Of a DNA stretch of 64,000 bases, positions 1 through 12,265 are shown in pieces. Below the pieces are notes generated by a model that was not told the origin of the DNA, did not search any database, and saw nothing but the letters and a program-made list of their open reading frames with translations. A program made the translations under genes and the position numbers. This DNA is from Dasypus novemcinctus (lineage: Eukaryota; Chordata; Mammalia; Cingulata; Dasypodidae). Position 1 is the stretch's first letter; the number at the start of each line of letters is the position of its first letter. Location: assembly GCF_030445035.2 (NCBI RefSeq), contig NC_080688.1, forward strand, positions 67,489,449 through 67,553,448. Direction: 5' to 3'.

Positions 1-320
1 TCTGTTCTCTGTGTCTATTTGCTGCGTCTTGTTTCTTTGTCCACTTCTGTTGTCGTCAGCAGCATGGGAAGTGTGGGCGGCGCCATTCCTGGGCAGGCTG
101 CACTTTCTTTCGCGCTGGGCGACTCTCCTTATGGGCACACTCCTTGCGCGTGGGGCTCCCCTACGCGGGGGACACCCCTGTGTGGCACGGCACTCCTTGC
201 GCGCATCAGCACTGCGCATGGGCCAGCTCCACACGGGTCAAGGAGGCCCGGGGTTTGAACCGCAGACCTCCCATGTGGTAGACGGACGCCCTGCCCACTG
301 GGTCAAGTCCGTTTCCCTCT
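1..320 (-). mobile_element. DAS-SINE, 3' part cut by window edge
   Basis: Antisense DAS-SINE. Its tRNA-derived head ends near 320, and the plus strand shows the inverted B box (GGGTTTGAACC, 252-262) and inverted A box. Only the body and head are inside the window; the A-tail lies to the left. Open frames crossing it are repeat-borne. Confidence 0.93.
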
Positions 321-327
321 TTTTTTT

Positions 328-738
328 TAAAGATTTATTTTATTTCTCTCCCCTTCCCTCCCTCCCCCATCCCCCCTCCGTTGTCTCTTCTCTGTTCTCT
401 GTGTCCATTTGCTGCATGTTCTTCTTTGTCCGCTTCTGTTGTTGTCAGCGGCATGGGAATCTGTGTCTCTTTTTGTTGCGTCATCTACTCTCTGTGTGTG
501 AGGCGCCATTCCTGGGCAGGCTGAACTTTCTTTCATGTGGGTGGCTCTCCTTATGGGTCGCACTCCTTGTGCGTGGGGTTCCCCTATGCGGGGGCACCCC
601 TGTGTGGCACGGCACTCCTTGCGCGCATCAGCACTGCACGTAGGCCAGCTCCTCACGGGTCAAGGAGGCCCAGAGTTTGAATCATGGACCTCCTATGTGG
701 TAGGCAGATGCCCTATCCATTGGGCCAAGTCTGCTTCC
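328..738 (-). mobile_element. DAS-SINE, full length
   Basis: Antisense copy from its tail (TTTAAAGATTTATTTT) to the tRNA-like head near 738. It sits directly against the previous SINE, so one inserted at or beside the other's 5' end. The long open frame across both copies is simply SINE sequence. Confidence 0.93.
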
Positions 739-739
739 T

Positions 740-3309
740 CTCTGTCTTTTTAATCGTGGTCTTACTGATAGGTGTGAAAAGATATCTTGTAGTTTTGATT
801 TGCATTTCCTTAATCACTAGTGATGTGGAACGTTTTTCATGTGTTTTTTTTGCCATTTGTATTTCTTTTTTGGACAAATGTCTAAGTCTTTTGCCCATTT
901 AAAAAATCAGGTCTTTTGTCTTTTTATTGTTAAGTTGTAGCATCTCTTTATATAGCATGGATATTAAACCTTTATCAGATATATGATTTCCAAATATTTT
1001 CTCCCATTGAGTCAGCTGCCTTTTCACCTTTTGACAAAGTCCTTTAAGGTGCAAACGTGTTTAATTTTGAAGAGGTCCAGTTTATCTATATTTTCTTTTG
1101 CTGTATGTACTTTGGGTGTAAGGTCTAAGAAACCACCACCTACCACAAGGTCTTTAAGATATTTCCCTATAATTTCTTCTAGTATTTTAAAGGTTCTAGC
1201 CTTTATATTTAGGTCTTTGATCCATTTGAGCTGATTCTTGTATAGGGAATGAGATAGTATATCCTCTTTCATTCTTTTGGCTATGGATTTCAAGTTCTCC
1301 TAGCACCACTTGTTGAAGAGATTGTTTTGTTCCATCAACATGGACTTGGTAGGCTTGTCAACCTACAATTGGCTGTAGAGGTGAGGGTTTATTTCTGGAC
1401 TCTTAGTTCTATTCCACTGATTGATGTGTCTATCTTTATGTCAGTACCATGCTGTTTTGACCACTGTAGTTTTGTAATATGTTTCAGGTCAGGGAGTGAG
1501 ATCCCTCCCATGTCACTTTTCTTCTTTAGAATGCTTTTGGCTATTTGGGTGCATTTTCCCTTCCATATGAATTTAGTAATTGCTTTTCTGTTTCTATAAA
1601 GTAAGCTGTTGGAATTTTGATTGGTATTGCATTGAATCTATTTATTAGTTGGGTGGGATTGACATCTTCATCATATTTATTCTTCCAATCCATGAACATG
1701 GAATGTCTTTCCATTTGTTTAGGTCTTTATTGATTCCTTTTAGCATTGTTTTATAGTTTTCTGTGTATAGGTACTGCACTGCTTTGGTTAAATTGATTCC
1801 TAGGTATTTGAGTCTTTTTGTTGCTATTATAAATCAAATTTTTCTCTGATTTCCTCTTCAGATTGTTCAATGTTAGTGTACAGAAACATTACTGACTTTT
1901 GCATGTTGATCTTATATCCTGCCATTTTGCTGAACTCATTTATTAGCTCAAATATCTTTGTTGTAGACATTTCAGAATTTTCTACATATAGGATCATGTC
2001 ATCTGCAAATAGAGTTTTACTTCCTCTTTTCCCATTTGAATGATTTTTATTTATTTTTCTTGTCTAGCTGCTCTAGCTAGAACTTCTAGAACAATGTTGA
2101 ATAACAATGGTGACAGTGGGCATCTTTGTCTTTTTCCCAGTCTTAACAGGAAAGCTTTCAATCTTTCCCCATTGAGTATGATGTTGGCTGTGTGTTTTTC
2201 ATGTATGCTATTTATCGTCTTGAGTAATTTTCCTTCTATTTCTATCTTTCAAAGTGTTTATTATCGTGAAAGTATGCTGAATTTTGTCAAATGCCTTTTC
2301 TGCATTAATTGAGATGATCATGTTTTTTTCCCCTTCAATTTGTTAATGTGGTGTATTTTGTTGATTGATTTTCTTGTGTTGAACCAGCCTTGCATACCAG
2401 GAATAAATTGTACTTGGTTGTGATGTATAAGTCATTTGATATGTTTTTGGATTCTATTTGCAAGTCTTTTGTTGAGAATTTTTGCATCTGTGTTCATTGG
2501 AGAGATTGGTCTGTAATTTTCTTTTCTCGTAGTGTCTTTACTGGCTTTGGTTTTAGGGTGATGCTGGCTTCATAAAATGTATTGGGTCGGTGTTTCCCTC
2601 CTCTTCAATTTTTTGGAAGAGTTTAAACAGGTTTGGTGTTAATTCTTCCCTAAATGCTTGGTAGAATTCACCTGTAAAGCCATTTAGTCCTGGACTTTTC
2701 TTTGTTGGGAAAATTTTGATGACTGATTTAATCTTTTAAATGTGATTGGTTTGTTAAATTCCTGTATTTCTTGTAGCATCTGTGTAGGTTGTTTGTGCAA
2801 TTTTAGGAATTTGTCTGTTTCATCTTGGTTGTCTAGTTTGTTGGGATACAGTTTCTCATAATATCCTCTTAAGATCCATTTTATTTCTGTGTGGTCAGTT
2901 GTAGCTTCACCCCTTTCATTTATAATTTTATTATTTGCATCTTCTCTCTTTTTTTCTTTGTTCATCTAGCTGGGCTTTGTCAATTTTATTGATCTTCTCA
3001 AAGAACCAGCTTTTGGTTTTGTTGATTTTCTCTATTATGTTTTTTTTTTTTTCTCAGTTTTATTTCTTTCTTTCCTTATGCTTGCTTTGGGAATGGTTTG
3101 CTGTTCTTATTTTTTTTTTTTTAGTTTCTCCAGTTGTTCAGTTAGATCTTTGATTTCAGCCCTGTCATCTTCTTGCTCCTCTCTCCTCTGAACAGTGTCC
3201 CGCCTTCCCCGGTGTCCTAACCCTGGAAGATTTTTTTCCAGGGTGTTTCTGCCTGTCCTCTAGCTATTTTTCTGGAAGAGAAGAGAGTCTACCATCTTCC
3301 CAGAAGTCC
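740..3309 (-). mobile_element. L1 fragment A, antisense, internally deleted
   Basis: From left to right the sequence runs from L1 3' UTR/ORF2 C-terminus toward ORF2 N-terminus. Minus-strand 2684-2965 encodes ORF2-like peptide with RGYYEKLYPNKLDNQDE and, downstream, a relic of the DGFT/GEFY segment before the reverse transcriptase fingers. The ORF2 frame is broken many times. After about 3165 it jumps to what resembles the 5' end (ACCATCTTCCCAGAAGTCC near 3290-3308; compare the right ends of L1 B and C), so ORF1 and the endonuclease region are missing. Confidence 0.85.
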
Positions 3310-4113
3310 TCAATATTTTACAAAAACAAACATACAAACAAAAAGCTGCAAGCAGGCAAAAAAAAAAAAAAAAAGTGCATGTATTCCAGGGTAGGGGTGG
3401 AGGGCAGTTTGTCCTTAAGTTTCCTTCAACCATCACCCCCAACCTCGATCCTGCATAGTTATCATCTTATCTAGGAAATGGTTTCTGTTTCCAAAAGTGC
3501 TTTCCACAGGTGCTTCATATGGGCTTGCTGATTGTCAGCTTCCCAGTTCTGGGTAATTTGTTTGCTTGTATGAAAAAAATGCATATTTTTAAACAACATA
3601 TACAGATTAGTCATGCACAGAGAACAAATTCTGGAGAAACAAATGCCAAATTGTTAATATTGGTTAATCTTGGGGTGGGGTAAAAATGTAATTATAAACA
3701 GCTTTCATTTTTTGCATGCTTGCAGCTTATTCAAAAAATGTTTTAAAAATAAAATATTGAGTAGTTGATGCCAAAGAATGGTAGTAGAAGATAATTAAGG
3801 GATGTTATATAATTAAACAGCACACACATCATCGTGGCAAAGAAGTGGAACAGTACTGTTTCCTTTAAGTCTCCTGTTAACCTTCCATGCCATCCTCTCC
3901 CCTCAGTCTCCAGAGTTATCTATCCACTTTCCTGACTTCTGTGGTTTTTATACTCATACTTTTGTTTGTGTTTTGACATATATATGTATCTGCAGCCCAA
4001 AAGAATGTTTTGCTTAGTTTTGCATGCTTTTATATTTTAAATAAATGGAATCATCATACAGTAGGTACTTTTCTGTGAGTAGGGAGATTAGTCCATGTTG
4101 ATGTAGATCATTC
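3310..4113. other. Non-coding stretch, no clear element
   Basis: AT-rich DNA with a short A-run (3359-3374). I recognise no gene, RNA or repeat family. An old LINE 3' end cannot be excluded. Confidence 0.5.
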
Positions 4114-4313
4114 TTTTTTTTTTTTTGAGGTACTGGGGTCCAAGGATTGAACCCAGGACCTCATATGTGGGAAACTGGCGCTCAACCCCTGAGCCACATG
4201 GGCGTCCATGAGTTAGTTTTTTCATTTGTTTTTCTTGTTGTTATCTTCTTTTATTCAGCAGGCACCGGAAACCCAACCCAAGACCTTCCATGTGGGAAAG
4301 AGGCGCTCCCCAT
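4114..4313 (-). mobile_element. Dimeric tRNA-type SINE
   Basis: T-run at 4114-4126 (antisense A-tail), then a first tRNA-like module ending near 4207, a linker (GAGTTAGTTTTTTCATTTG), and a second, end-degraded module to about 4313. This is the same layout as the copies at 15456, 15897, 25775, 26301 and 54134. Confidence 0.75.
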
Positions 4314-4704
4314 TCTTTTTTTTTTAAACAAGTCAATTTTATTGATACATATTAATAAATAATAAAAACAGACAAACAATAATATTCTTTACTTCTCAAT
4401 CTCTGTTTCCCCTGCTGTACATAGCTGCTATTTCTGGCTATTCTTGTTCAATTATTTATTTATTTATGAAGCAGTTTTCCTATCCCGAGAGCATTAAGGT
4501 ATTCTCTTATATTGTTTTCTAGAAGCTACGTAGTTTTGCCTTTTATATTTAGATCTACAATCCATCTAGATTAATTTAGGGGCATGTTGTATGGCTGAGT
4601 CATGTTTCACTTTTCTTCTTTTTAATGTAGATATCCAGTTGACCTATTGGAAAGAAAAGACCATCTTCATCTCCTTGTCTGATTCAACCAAAATCCCATT
4701 TTTT

Positions 4705-4925
4705 TTTTTGGAAACAGACAAGGAGATTTTAAACTTCATAAGGAAATGCAAAGGGTCAAGAGTAGCCAAGGCCATCTTGAAGATTTACTCTATCAGACAG
4801 CAAGACTCATTTAAAGCTAAAATAATTAAGACATTACACTATTAACTCAAAGATTGACAATTAGACCAATGGACTAAAATAGAGAGCCTAGAGGCAGAGG
4901 CATGGAAGCATGGACGCTTGATTTA
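4705..4925 (+). mobile_element. Inverted L1 ORF2 segment inside antisense L1 D
   Basis: Here the plus strand, not the minus strand, encodes ORF2. The peptide LNFIRKCKGSRVAKAIL (about 4729-4781) matches the conserved ORF2 C-terminal stretch, and the DNA downstream (GACCAATGGACTAAAATAGA) is sense L1. Antisense L1 resumes after about 4935. The piece missing from the antisense order is just the piece found inverted. Confidence 0.75.
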
Positions 4926-5020
4926 TGAGTAGGGTGGTATGGCAGGGTAGTGGGAGAATTGATGTATATACAATATTGAGTCTTTCAGTTCATGAATGTG
5001 ATATAATCCTTCATTCTGCC

Positions 5021-5046
5021 TGCCTGCCTGCCTATCTATTTATCTA

Positions 5047-5090
<44 letters not shown>
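5021..5090. repeat. (TCTG)n / (TGCC)n / (TCTA)n microsatellite
   Basis: Tetranucleotide run TGCC, TCTA/TTTA, then about twelve TCTG units (about 5045-5090). It abuts the 3' (tail) side of the antisense SINE at 5091-5168, so it probably grew from that SINE's tail. Confidence 0.95.
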
Positions 5091-5091
<1 letters not shown>

Positions 5092-5168
5092 TGGAGGTAC
5101 CAGGGATTGAAACTAGGATTTTGTACATGTGAGGCAGGTGCTCAACCACTGACCTATACCTGCTTCCA
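5091..5168 (-). mobile_element. Monomeric tRNA-type SINE
   Basis: A single antisense tRNA-like module (GGTACCAGGGATTGAA ... CTGACCTATACCTGCTTCCA). It has no long DAS body, and its tail has become the adjacent microsatellite. Confidence 0.8.
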
Positions 5169-5665
5169 CCCTTCCTTTATTTAAGTCCTCTTTTTTCCAA
5201 TAATATTTTATAGTTCTTCCATAGACTTTTTTTTAAAAACATCTTTTGTTAGGACTATTCCTAGTATTTGATTTTTCAATGGTATTGTTTGTTTTGTATT
5301 GTTTCAATGGTATTGTTTTAAAATATTATTGCTGGTCTATAGAAATACAATTGATTTTTATATTTACCTTGTATTCCAAAACCTTGCTTATACCCATCCT
5401 TTCAGCATTTGAGATATAATAGGATTTTTCTCTTTTTATGAAATATGGAAACATATAATGACTTAATTTTAAAAGTCAAGTCACTCTTGCATCCAGAAAT
5501 AAGCCGTGATGCATTTCTATACTGATGTATTGTTTGAAAAATCTTTTTTTTTTAAATGATTTTTGGATCTATATTAATGATATTGCTGACATTTTCCTTT
5601 CTTGTAGTTTTCCTGTCCAATTTCAGTATCGGTGGTTACGCTCACTTCTAAAAAATAAGTTTGGG

Positions 5666-5981
5666 CCTTTACCCTCGTTGCACCCTGAGAGCAAGATGGG
5701 TCACCAGCAGCTCTACTGGAGCCAACCACGAAAATTCAGTCAGGTTTCCCGCTCCTGCCGTGTCTGCTCAAACCGACGTGGTCTGATCCAGAAGTGCGGT
5801 GTCAGTATGTGCTGCCTGTGCTTCCGTCAGTACGAGGGGGATACAGGCTTCCTCAGCTTGGACTAATGATCTTCCTTGAATGGATTGTCCGGGACATCTA
5901 CCTGACTAAAACAACGCTAGATCTTTGTACATAAAATAAAACTAAAAAAACTAAACAAACAAACAAAAGTAACTAAATAAA
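5666..5981 (+). pseudogene. RPS29: RPS29 processed retrocopy with intact frame
   Basis: Retrocopy of the mRNA for small-ribosomal-subunit protein S29 (uS14 family). A short 5' UTR (about 5666-5695) leads to ATG at 5696; 56 codons stay open to TAA at 5864-5866, the normal length of RPS29. The start MGHQQLYWS and the core [10 protein letters not shown] are diagnostic, and the four zinc-binding Cys (positions 21, 24, 39, 42) are kept. By memory about 15 of 56 residues differ from the mammalian protein, including Y34C, R40C and Q41L, which argues against function in the ribosome. The 3' UTR carries AATAAA at 5935-5940 followed by an A-rich tail. A 17-bp target-site duplication (TAAAAAATAAGTTTGGG) flanks it at 5649-5665 and 5982-5998. 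There are no introns. The host site is an antisense L1, so no promoter is evident. Confidence 0.93.
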
Positions 5982-8894
5982 TAAAAAATAAGTTTGGGAT
6001 TGTCTCCTCTTTGTCCACTCTCTGGAAGGTTCTGTAAAAAGGTTGTGTAATCTCTTCCTTGAATGCTTGCGAGAACTCACCAGAGGAGTCATTTGCGACT
6101 GGGGTGTTTGTCCTTTGTGGGAAAGTTTTAAAAACAAATTCAGTCTCTTAAATAAGATATAAGACTATTTGGATGCTCTATGTTTCCTTGTGTCAGCTTT
6201 GGTTAAGTGGTACTTTTCTAGGAATTTGTCCATTGCAAATTTTCAAATATAATGGGACAAAATTGCTCATAATTTCAACCTATTATCTTTCGAATTTATG
6301 TGTACTATAGTAGTGGCTTCTTTTTCATTACTGATGCTGGTTATTTAGATTTCACTCCTTTTTTCTTCATTAGCCTTGGCAGCAAACAAACTTACTTACT
6401 GGCTTTGTTGCTCCTTCCTTATATGCTTGTATTTTATTTTAGTAGTTTTTGCTCTTCTTATTTCTTTCCTTCTGCATTCTTTGAATTTAATTTGTTTTCT
6501 TTTAACCTTTTTATTTTGGGGAAGGATACTTAGATAATCTACTCTCAATCTTTCTACTTTTCTATTTTGCAATTAAAGGTATATATGTCTCTAGGATGTA
6601 CGTCTTAGGTTTTGAGACATGTTATATTACATTATATTATATTAATTACAGTATATTATATTTTCATTTGGCTCAAAATATTTTCTAAGCTCCTTTATGA
6701 TTTTGTCTTTGATCTAAGTATTATTTAGAAGTATGTTTATTAATTTACAACCATATGGAAATTTATAATTTATTGATCATTATCATTTCTACTGTGGTCA
6801 GAGAATATTTCTCTGTGATTTCAATTTTTTAAATATTTGCTGCATCTTACTTTATGACCCCAAATATGATAAATTTTTATCAATATTTTTATATGCCTTT
6901 AAACAAATCAGTTATAAAATATAAAATTTGTTAATTACATTTTTTCCATCCTTTATTAGAGAAGTTATGGGTTTACAGAACAATCTGGCATAAAATACAG
7001 GATTTCCATATACCACCCCACTGCTAACTCCTTACATTAGTGTGGAATATTTGTTACAACTGATAGCATATTTTTTATAATTGTACTATTAATTAAAGTT
7101 CATGGTTTAACTTAGGGTTCATTTTTGTGTAGTATAGTTCCATGGATTAAAATTTTTTTTTCTGTTACTATATAAACAATCTAACATTTCCCCTTTTGAT
7201 CATATTCAGATGTCCATTTCAGTGCTGTCAAATTGTGTTCACAATGTTGTTCTACCATCACCACTACCAATTACTAGAACATTTCCATCATTCCAAATAT
7301 GAGCCCTGTACAGTTTAAGCCTTAAATTACCATTCCCTATCACTACCCTGTCCCCTGGTAATTTATATTCTAGATCTGACTCTGTGAATTTGCTTATCTT
7401 ACAAAAACTAATTGCTTCAAATGAGGAAGATAGTACAATATTTGTCCTTTCGTGTCTGGCTTATTTCACTCAACATGATGTCTTCAAGGTTCATCCATGA
7501 GATCTCATGTATCAGGACTTTATTTCTTTCTATGACTGAATATTACTCCCTTGTATGTATATACCACACTTTATTTATTCACACATTGGTTGATGAACAC
7601 TTGGGTTATTTCTGTCTTTTGGCAATTGTTAATAATGCAGCTATGAACATCAGTGTGCAAATATCTGTTCAAGTCCCAATTCTGTTGGGTATATACCTAG
7701 TAGTGGGATTTCTGGCTCATTCGGTAGTTCTATACTTAGCTTTCTGAGGAACCGCCAAACTGTCTTCCATAGCAGCTACACCATTTTACATTGAATGAGT
7801 GTTCCTTTTTCTTCTCATGCTCTTGGACACTTGTTATTTTCCATTTTTTAAATACCAGCCATTCTTATGGGTGTAAAACGCTATTCCATTTTGGTTTTGA
7901 TTTGCATTTCCCTGATGGAAAATGATATTGAGCATCTTTTCATGTGTTTTTCTAGCTATTTGTATATCTTGGAGAGATGTCTGTTGAAGTTTTTTGACCA
8001 TTAAAAAAAATTGGGTTGTTTGTCTTGTTAAGTTAAAGGATTTCTTTATATAAACTGGATATTAATCCTTTATTGGATATGTGGTTTCCAAATATTTTTC
8101 TATTGTGTAGATTGTCTTTTTATTTTCATAATGAAATCTCTGAGGAACAAGTTTTTTATTTTGATGAGGTCCCATTTATCTATTTTTTCTTTTGCTGCTT
8201 GTGATTGGGGTGTAAGGGCTAAGAAACTATTGCCCAACACAAGGTCCAGAAGATGCTTCCTTATGTTTTCTTCTGAGTTTGATAGTTGTGGCTCTTATAT
8301 TTATGGCCTTGCTCCATTTTGAGTTGATTATATAAATGGTGTGAGGTAGGGGTCTTTCTTCTTTTTTTTGAAAATGGAGATCCTTTTCTCCCAGCACCAT
8401 TTGTCGAACAGATTATTCTTTCCCAATTGAGTGGTCTTTGCAACCTTGTCAAACATGGCCATAAAAGTAAGGATTGATTTCTGAGCTCTCAGTTCTATTT
8501 CATTTGTCTATATGTTGGTCCTTCTGTCAGTACCAAGCTGTTTTGATTACTGTGGCTTTGTAATAAGCTTAAACATTGGGAAGTGTGCACCTTCCCACTT
8601 CACTCTTCTTTTTCAAAATGATTTTAGTTTCTTGAGTCCCATACCTTTGCATATAAATCTGATGATTGGTTTTTCCATTTCTGCAAAGAAGGTTGTTGGA
8701 ATTTTGATTGGGATTGCGTTGAATCTATAAAAATTCTTTTGGGTAGGATTGACATCTTAATGATATTTAATCTTCCTATTCATGAACATGGAATATCCTT
8801 CAATTTATTTAGATCTTCTTTAATGTGTTTTGGCAATGTGTGGTTTTCTGTGTACAAATCCTTTACATCCTTAGTTAAATTTATTCTTAGATAT

Positions 8895-9533
8895 TGTAGC
8901 AGTGTGATATTATTGATGAATTCCTAAAAGAAATATTGGATTATGTTTGTAAACTCCTCTGGACATATTAGATTATATTGGAATCAGAGGTTTACTTGAT
9001 TAAATAATGATCAAGGCTTTGATTGGGCCATGTCAGTAGGATGTTGCATCCCCACCCCCTTGGTGGTCAACGGACTCACAGAGAAAATGACATGGCAGAA
9101 GAGATAATTGGAGTTTTTGAGTGGGAGCCCAGGAAGTGAACACATAGGAGAAGAACACAGAGGAAAGAGACAGCTCCTTAGACATGGCAGAAGCCCCAGG
9201 CAGAGAGACAGAGCTATTTGTCTGATAGTCTACAGTTGACTTTGTGGAGAGAAGCAAAGCTTTGAGAGCCTCATAGTTTACAACTGACCTTGTGGAGAAA
9301 ACAGAGGAACTGATCCTGGAGAGGAATGAACCATGGGAAGAGAGGAACCCAGGAAGTTTGAACCCTGGCAGACACTGGCATCCATCTTGCTCCAACACAT
9401 GGCAAAAGATTTTGGTGAGGGAAGTAATTTATACTTTATGGCCTGGTAACTAAGCTTCTACCCCAAATAAATATCCTTTGTAAAAGTCAACAGATTTCTG
9501 GTATTTTGCATCAGCACCCCTTTGACTAATACA
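8895..9533 (+). mobile_element. Solo LTR (ERVL/MaLR-like), 5-bp TSD
   Basis: A 639-bp unit starting TGTAGCAGTGTGATA and ending CTAATACA, flanked by perfect 5-bp duplications GATAT (8890-8894, 9534-9538). AATAAA occurs near its 3' end (about 9463-9470). There is no internal retroviral sequence, so it is a solo LTR. It interrupts L1 B ORF2 and is therefore younger than that L1. Confidence 0.88.
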
Positions 9534-11551
9534 GATATCTTATTCTTTTAATTATTATTTGAAATGGAAATTTTTTCTTAATTACCTCCTCAGCTTGCTC
9601 ATTACCAGTGTATAGAAACACTATTGATATTTGCATGTGAGTTTGTACCCTGTCACTTTGCTGAATTCATTTATTAGCTCTATAGCTTTCTTGTGGATTT
9701 TTTCAGGATTTTCTGTATATAGGATCATATCATCTGCAAATAGGGAAAGTTTTACTTCTTCCTTTCCAATTTGGATGCCTTTTATTTCTTTTCTTTTTTT
9801 TCCTAATTGCTTTGGTAAGAACATCCAGTACAATGTTGCACAACAGTGATGACAGTCTTGTTGCTGATCTTAAAGGGTAAGCTTTCAGCTTTTCACCATT
9901 AAGTAGGATGTTAGCTGTGGGTTTTTCATATATTCTCTTTATCACTTGAGGCAGTTTCCTTCTATTCCTAGTGTTCCAAGTGGTTTTTTTTTTTAATTAA
10001 AAAAAGGGTACTGTATTTTGTCAAATATGTTTTCTCTGTCAACTGAGGTGACCATGATTTTTTCTCCCCTGATTCTGTTAATGTGATGCATCACATTAAT
10101 TATTTTTCTTGCGTGTCAGGGATAAATCCCACTCGATCATGGTGTATAATTCTTTTAATACGCTGTTGGGTTCAGTTTGCTGGTATTTTGTTCAGTTTTT
10201 TTTGCAGCTATGTTTATAAGAGATATTGGTCTTTAGTTTTCTCTTCTTGTGGTATCTTTATCTGGCTTTGGTATAAGGGTGATATTGGCCTTGTAGAATG
10301 AGTTAGGGTGTGTTCCCTCCTCTTCCATTTGTTTGGAAGATTTTGAGCAGAAGTGGAGTTAAGTCTTTTAGGAATGTTTGATAGAATTTCCCTATGAAGT
10401 CATCTTGTTCTGGGCTTTTATTTTTTGGGAGGGTTTTGATGACTGATTCAATTTCTTTACTAGTAATTGGTTTGTGAGATCTTCTATTTCTTCTTTAGTC
10501 AGTGTATGTAGTTTCTGTGTTTCTAAGAATTGGTTCATTTCATCTAGGTTATCTAAGTTATTAGTATACAGTTGTTCATAGTATCCACGTAGAGTTCTTT
10601 TATTCCAGCAACGTAAGTAGTAATGTCCCCCTTTACATTTATAGTATTTATTATTTGTATCTCTTCCTTTTGTCACTCTAGCTAAAGGTTTGTTGATTTT
10701 GTTGATCTTTTCCAAGAAACATTATTTAGTTTTTTGACTTTCTTTAATGTTTTGCTGTTTTTTATTTTATTTATCTCCATTCTAATCTTTATTTCCTTCC
10801 TTCTGCTTGCTTTGGGTTTAGTTTGCTCTTTTTTCCCTAGTTTTTCCAGTTTTGATTTGATACTTCTCTGATTTGAAGTACTCTTTTTTAATGTAAGCCT
10901 TTGGAACTATAACTTTTTCTCTTAGCACTGCCTTCACTGCATCCCATAAGTTTTGGTATGCTCCATATTCATTTTCACTTGCCTCAAGATATTTCCTAAT
11001 TTTGCTTCTGATTTCTTCTTTAACCCATTGGTTGTTTAAGAGTATGTTGTTTCATTTCCATATATTTGTGAATTTTCCCTTTTTCCCTGTTACTGATTTC
11101 TAGCTTCATTCCGTTGTGATCAGAGGATATAACATTGTTTAATTTCAGTAATTTTTAATTTATTGAGAATTGTTTTGTGACCCAATATATGGTCGATCCC
11201 AGAGAGTGATCCATGTGCACTTGAGAGGAATGCATATTCTGTTTTCGTTGGGTACAGTGTTCTATATGTCTGTTAGATCTAGTTGGTTTAGTGTATCATT
11301 CAAGTCCGGTATTGCCTTATTAATCTTTTGTCTCAATGTTCTATCCATTATTGAGAGTGGTGTGTTAAAGTCTCCTATTATTAATGTAGAACCATCAATT
11401 TCTCCTTTCAAATGTCTCAGTGTTTGGTTCATATATTTTGAGGCTCTGCTGTTCAGTGCATATATATTTTATATATTTATAATTATGTCTTCCTTCTATT
11501 GAATTGTCTCCTTTATCAGTATGTAATGACCATCTTTGTCTCTCATACCTG

Positions 11552-11658
11552 TTTTTTTTTTTTTGTTTGTTTGTTTGTTTTTTTGAGGTACCAGGGATTG
11601 AACCTGAGACCTGTTATATGTGAAGCAGGTGTTCAACTACTGAGCTATACCTGCTCCC
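11552..11658 (-). mobile_element. Monomeric tRNA-type SINE with TSD
   Basis: T-run plus (GTTT)n tail, then one antisense tRNA-like module. It is flanked by TCTCATACCTG (from 11541) and TCTCATAACTG (from 11659), a TSD with one mismatch. Inserted in the L1 B endonuclease region. Confidence 0.87.
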
Positions 11659-12265
11659 TCTCATAACTGTTTTTGACTTAAAGTTGGTTTTACTCAATGT
11701 TAGTATTACCACCCCAGCTCTCTTTTGGTTACTACATGCATGATATATTTTTTCCATCCTTTAACTGTCAACCTACTTGTATCTTTGACTTTAAGGTTTT
11801 ATCTTGCAGACAGCCTGTAGTTGGGTCATGTTTTTTTAATCCATTCTACCAATCTCTGCCTTTTGACTGGAGAGTTTACTCCATTTGCATTTAAAGTCAC
11901 TACTGATAATATAGGTCTTTCTTCTGCCATTTCTCTTTAGCCTTTGGAAGTCTTCTACCTTTTTTGTCCTTCTCTACCTTTAAAGCCTACTTTTCTATAT
12001 TTTTGCTTTCTTGTGTTGTACCACATTGAGTGCTATCTCATATCTATCTGGACATATTTTTCATCTGTTTTCCTTTTACTGTGGGGTTAAAAATTTAACA
12101 TCCTGAATATATAACAATTATATTTGGATTGATACCAACTTAATTTCAATAGTATACACAAATACTTTTCCTATACTCCTCTGTACTCCCACCATTTTTA
12201 AACTGGTTACCTTTTTTATCTTTGTACATTGTATATCCAGAAACCTGGATTTGTCATTACTCTTT

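Larger units (their letters stand above)
4326..6935 (-). mobile_element. L1 fragment D, antisense, rearranged
   Basis: ORF2-derived antisense sequence runs from the C-terminal half (4420-4690) to the endonuclease part (about 6540-6930). It is interrupted by an inverted piece (4705-4925), a monomeric SINE (5091-5168) and the RPS29 retrocopy. It stops where the 3' end of L1 B begins. No ORF2 frame survives. Confidence 0.8.

Noticed and set aside
11..643. 210-codon open frame on the plus strand
   Set aside because: It runs through two antisense DAS-SINEs; the same peptide pattern recurs wherever this SINE occurs (12.3, 13.5, 17.2, 26.7, 53.7, 58.9 kb).
4591..4845. 84-codon plus-strand open frame as a new gene
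   Set aside because: Part of the inverted L1 ORF2 segment.
9621..9833. Reverse-transcriptase peptide with FADD motif as an active gene
   Set aside because: It is a fragment of L1 B ORF2, broken by frameshifts and by an LTR insertion.
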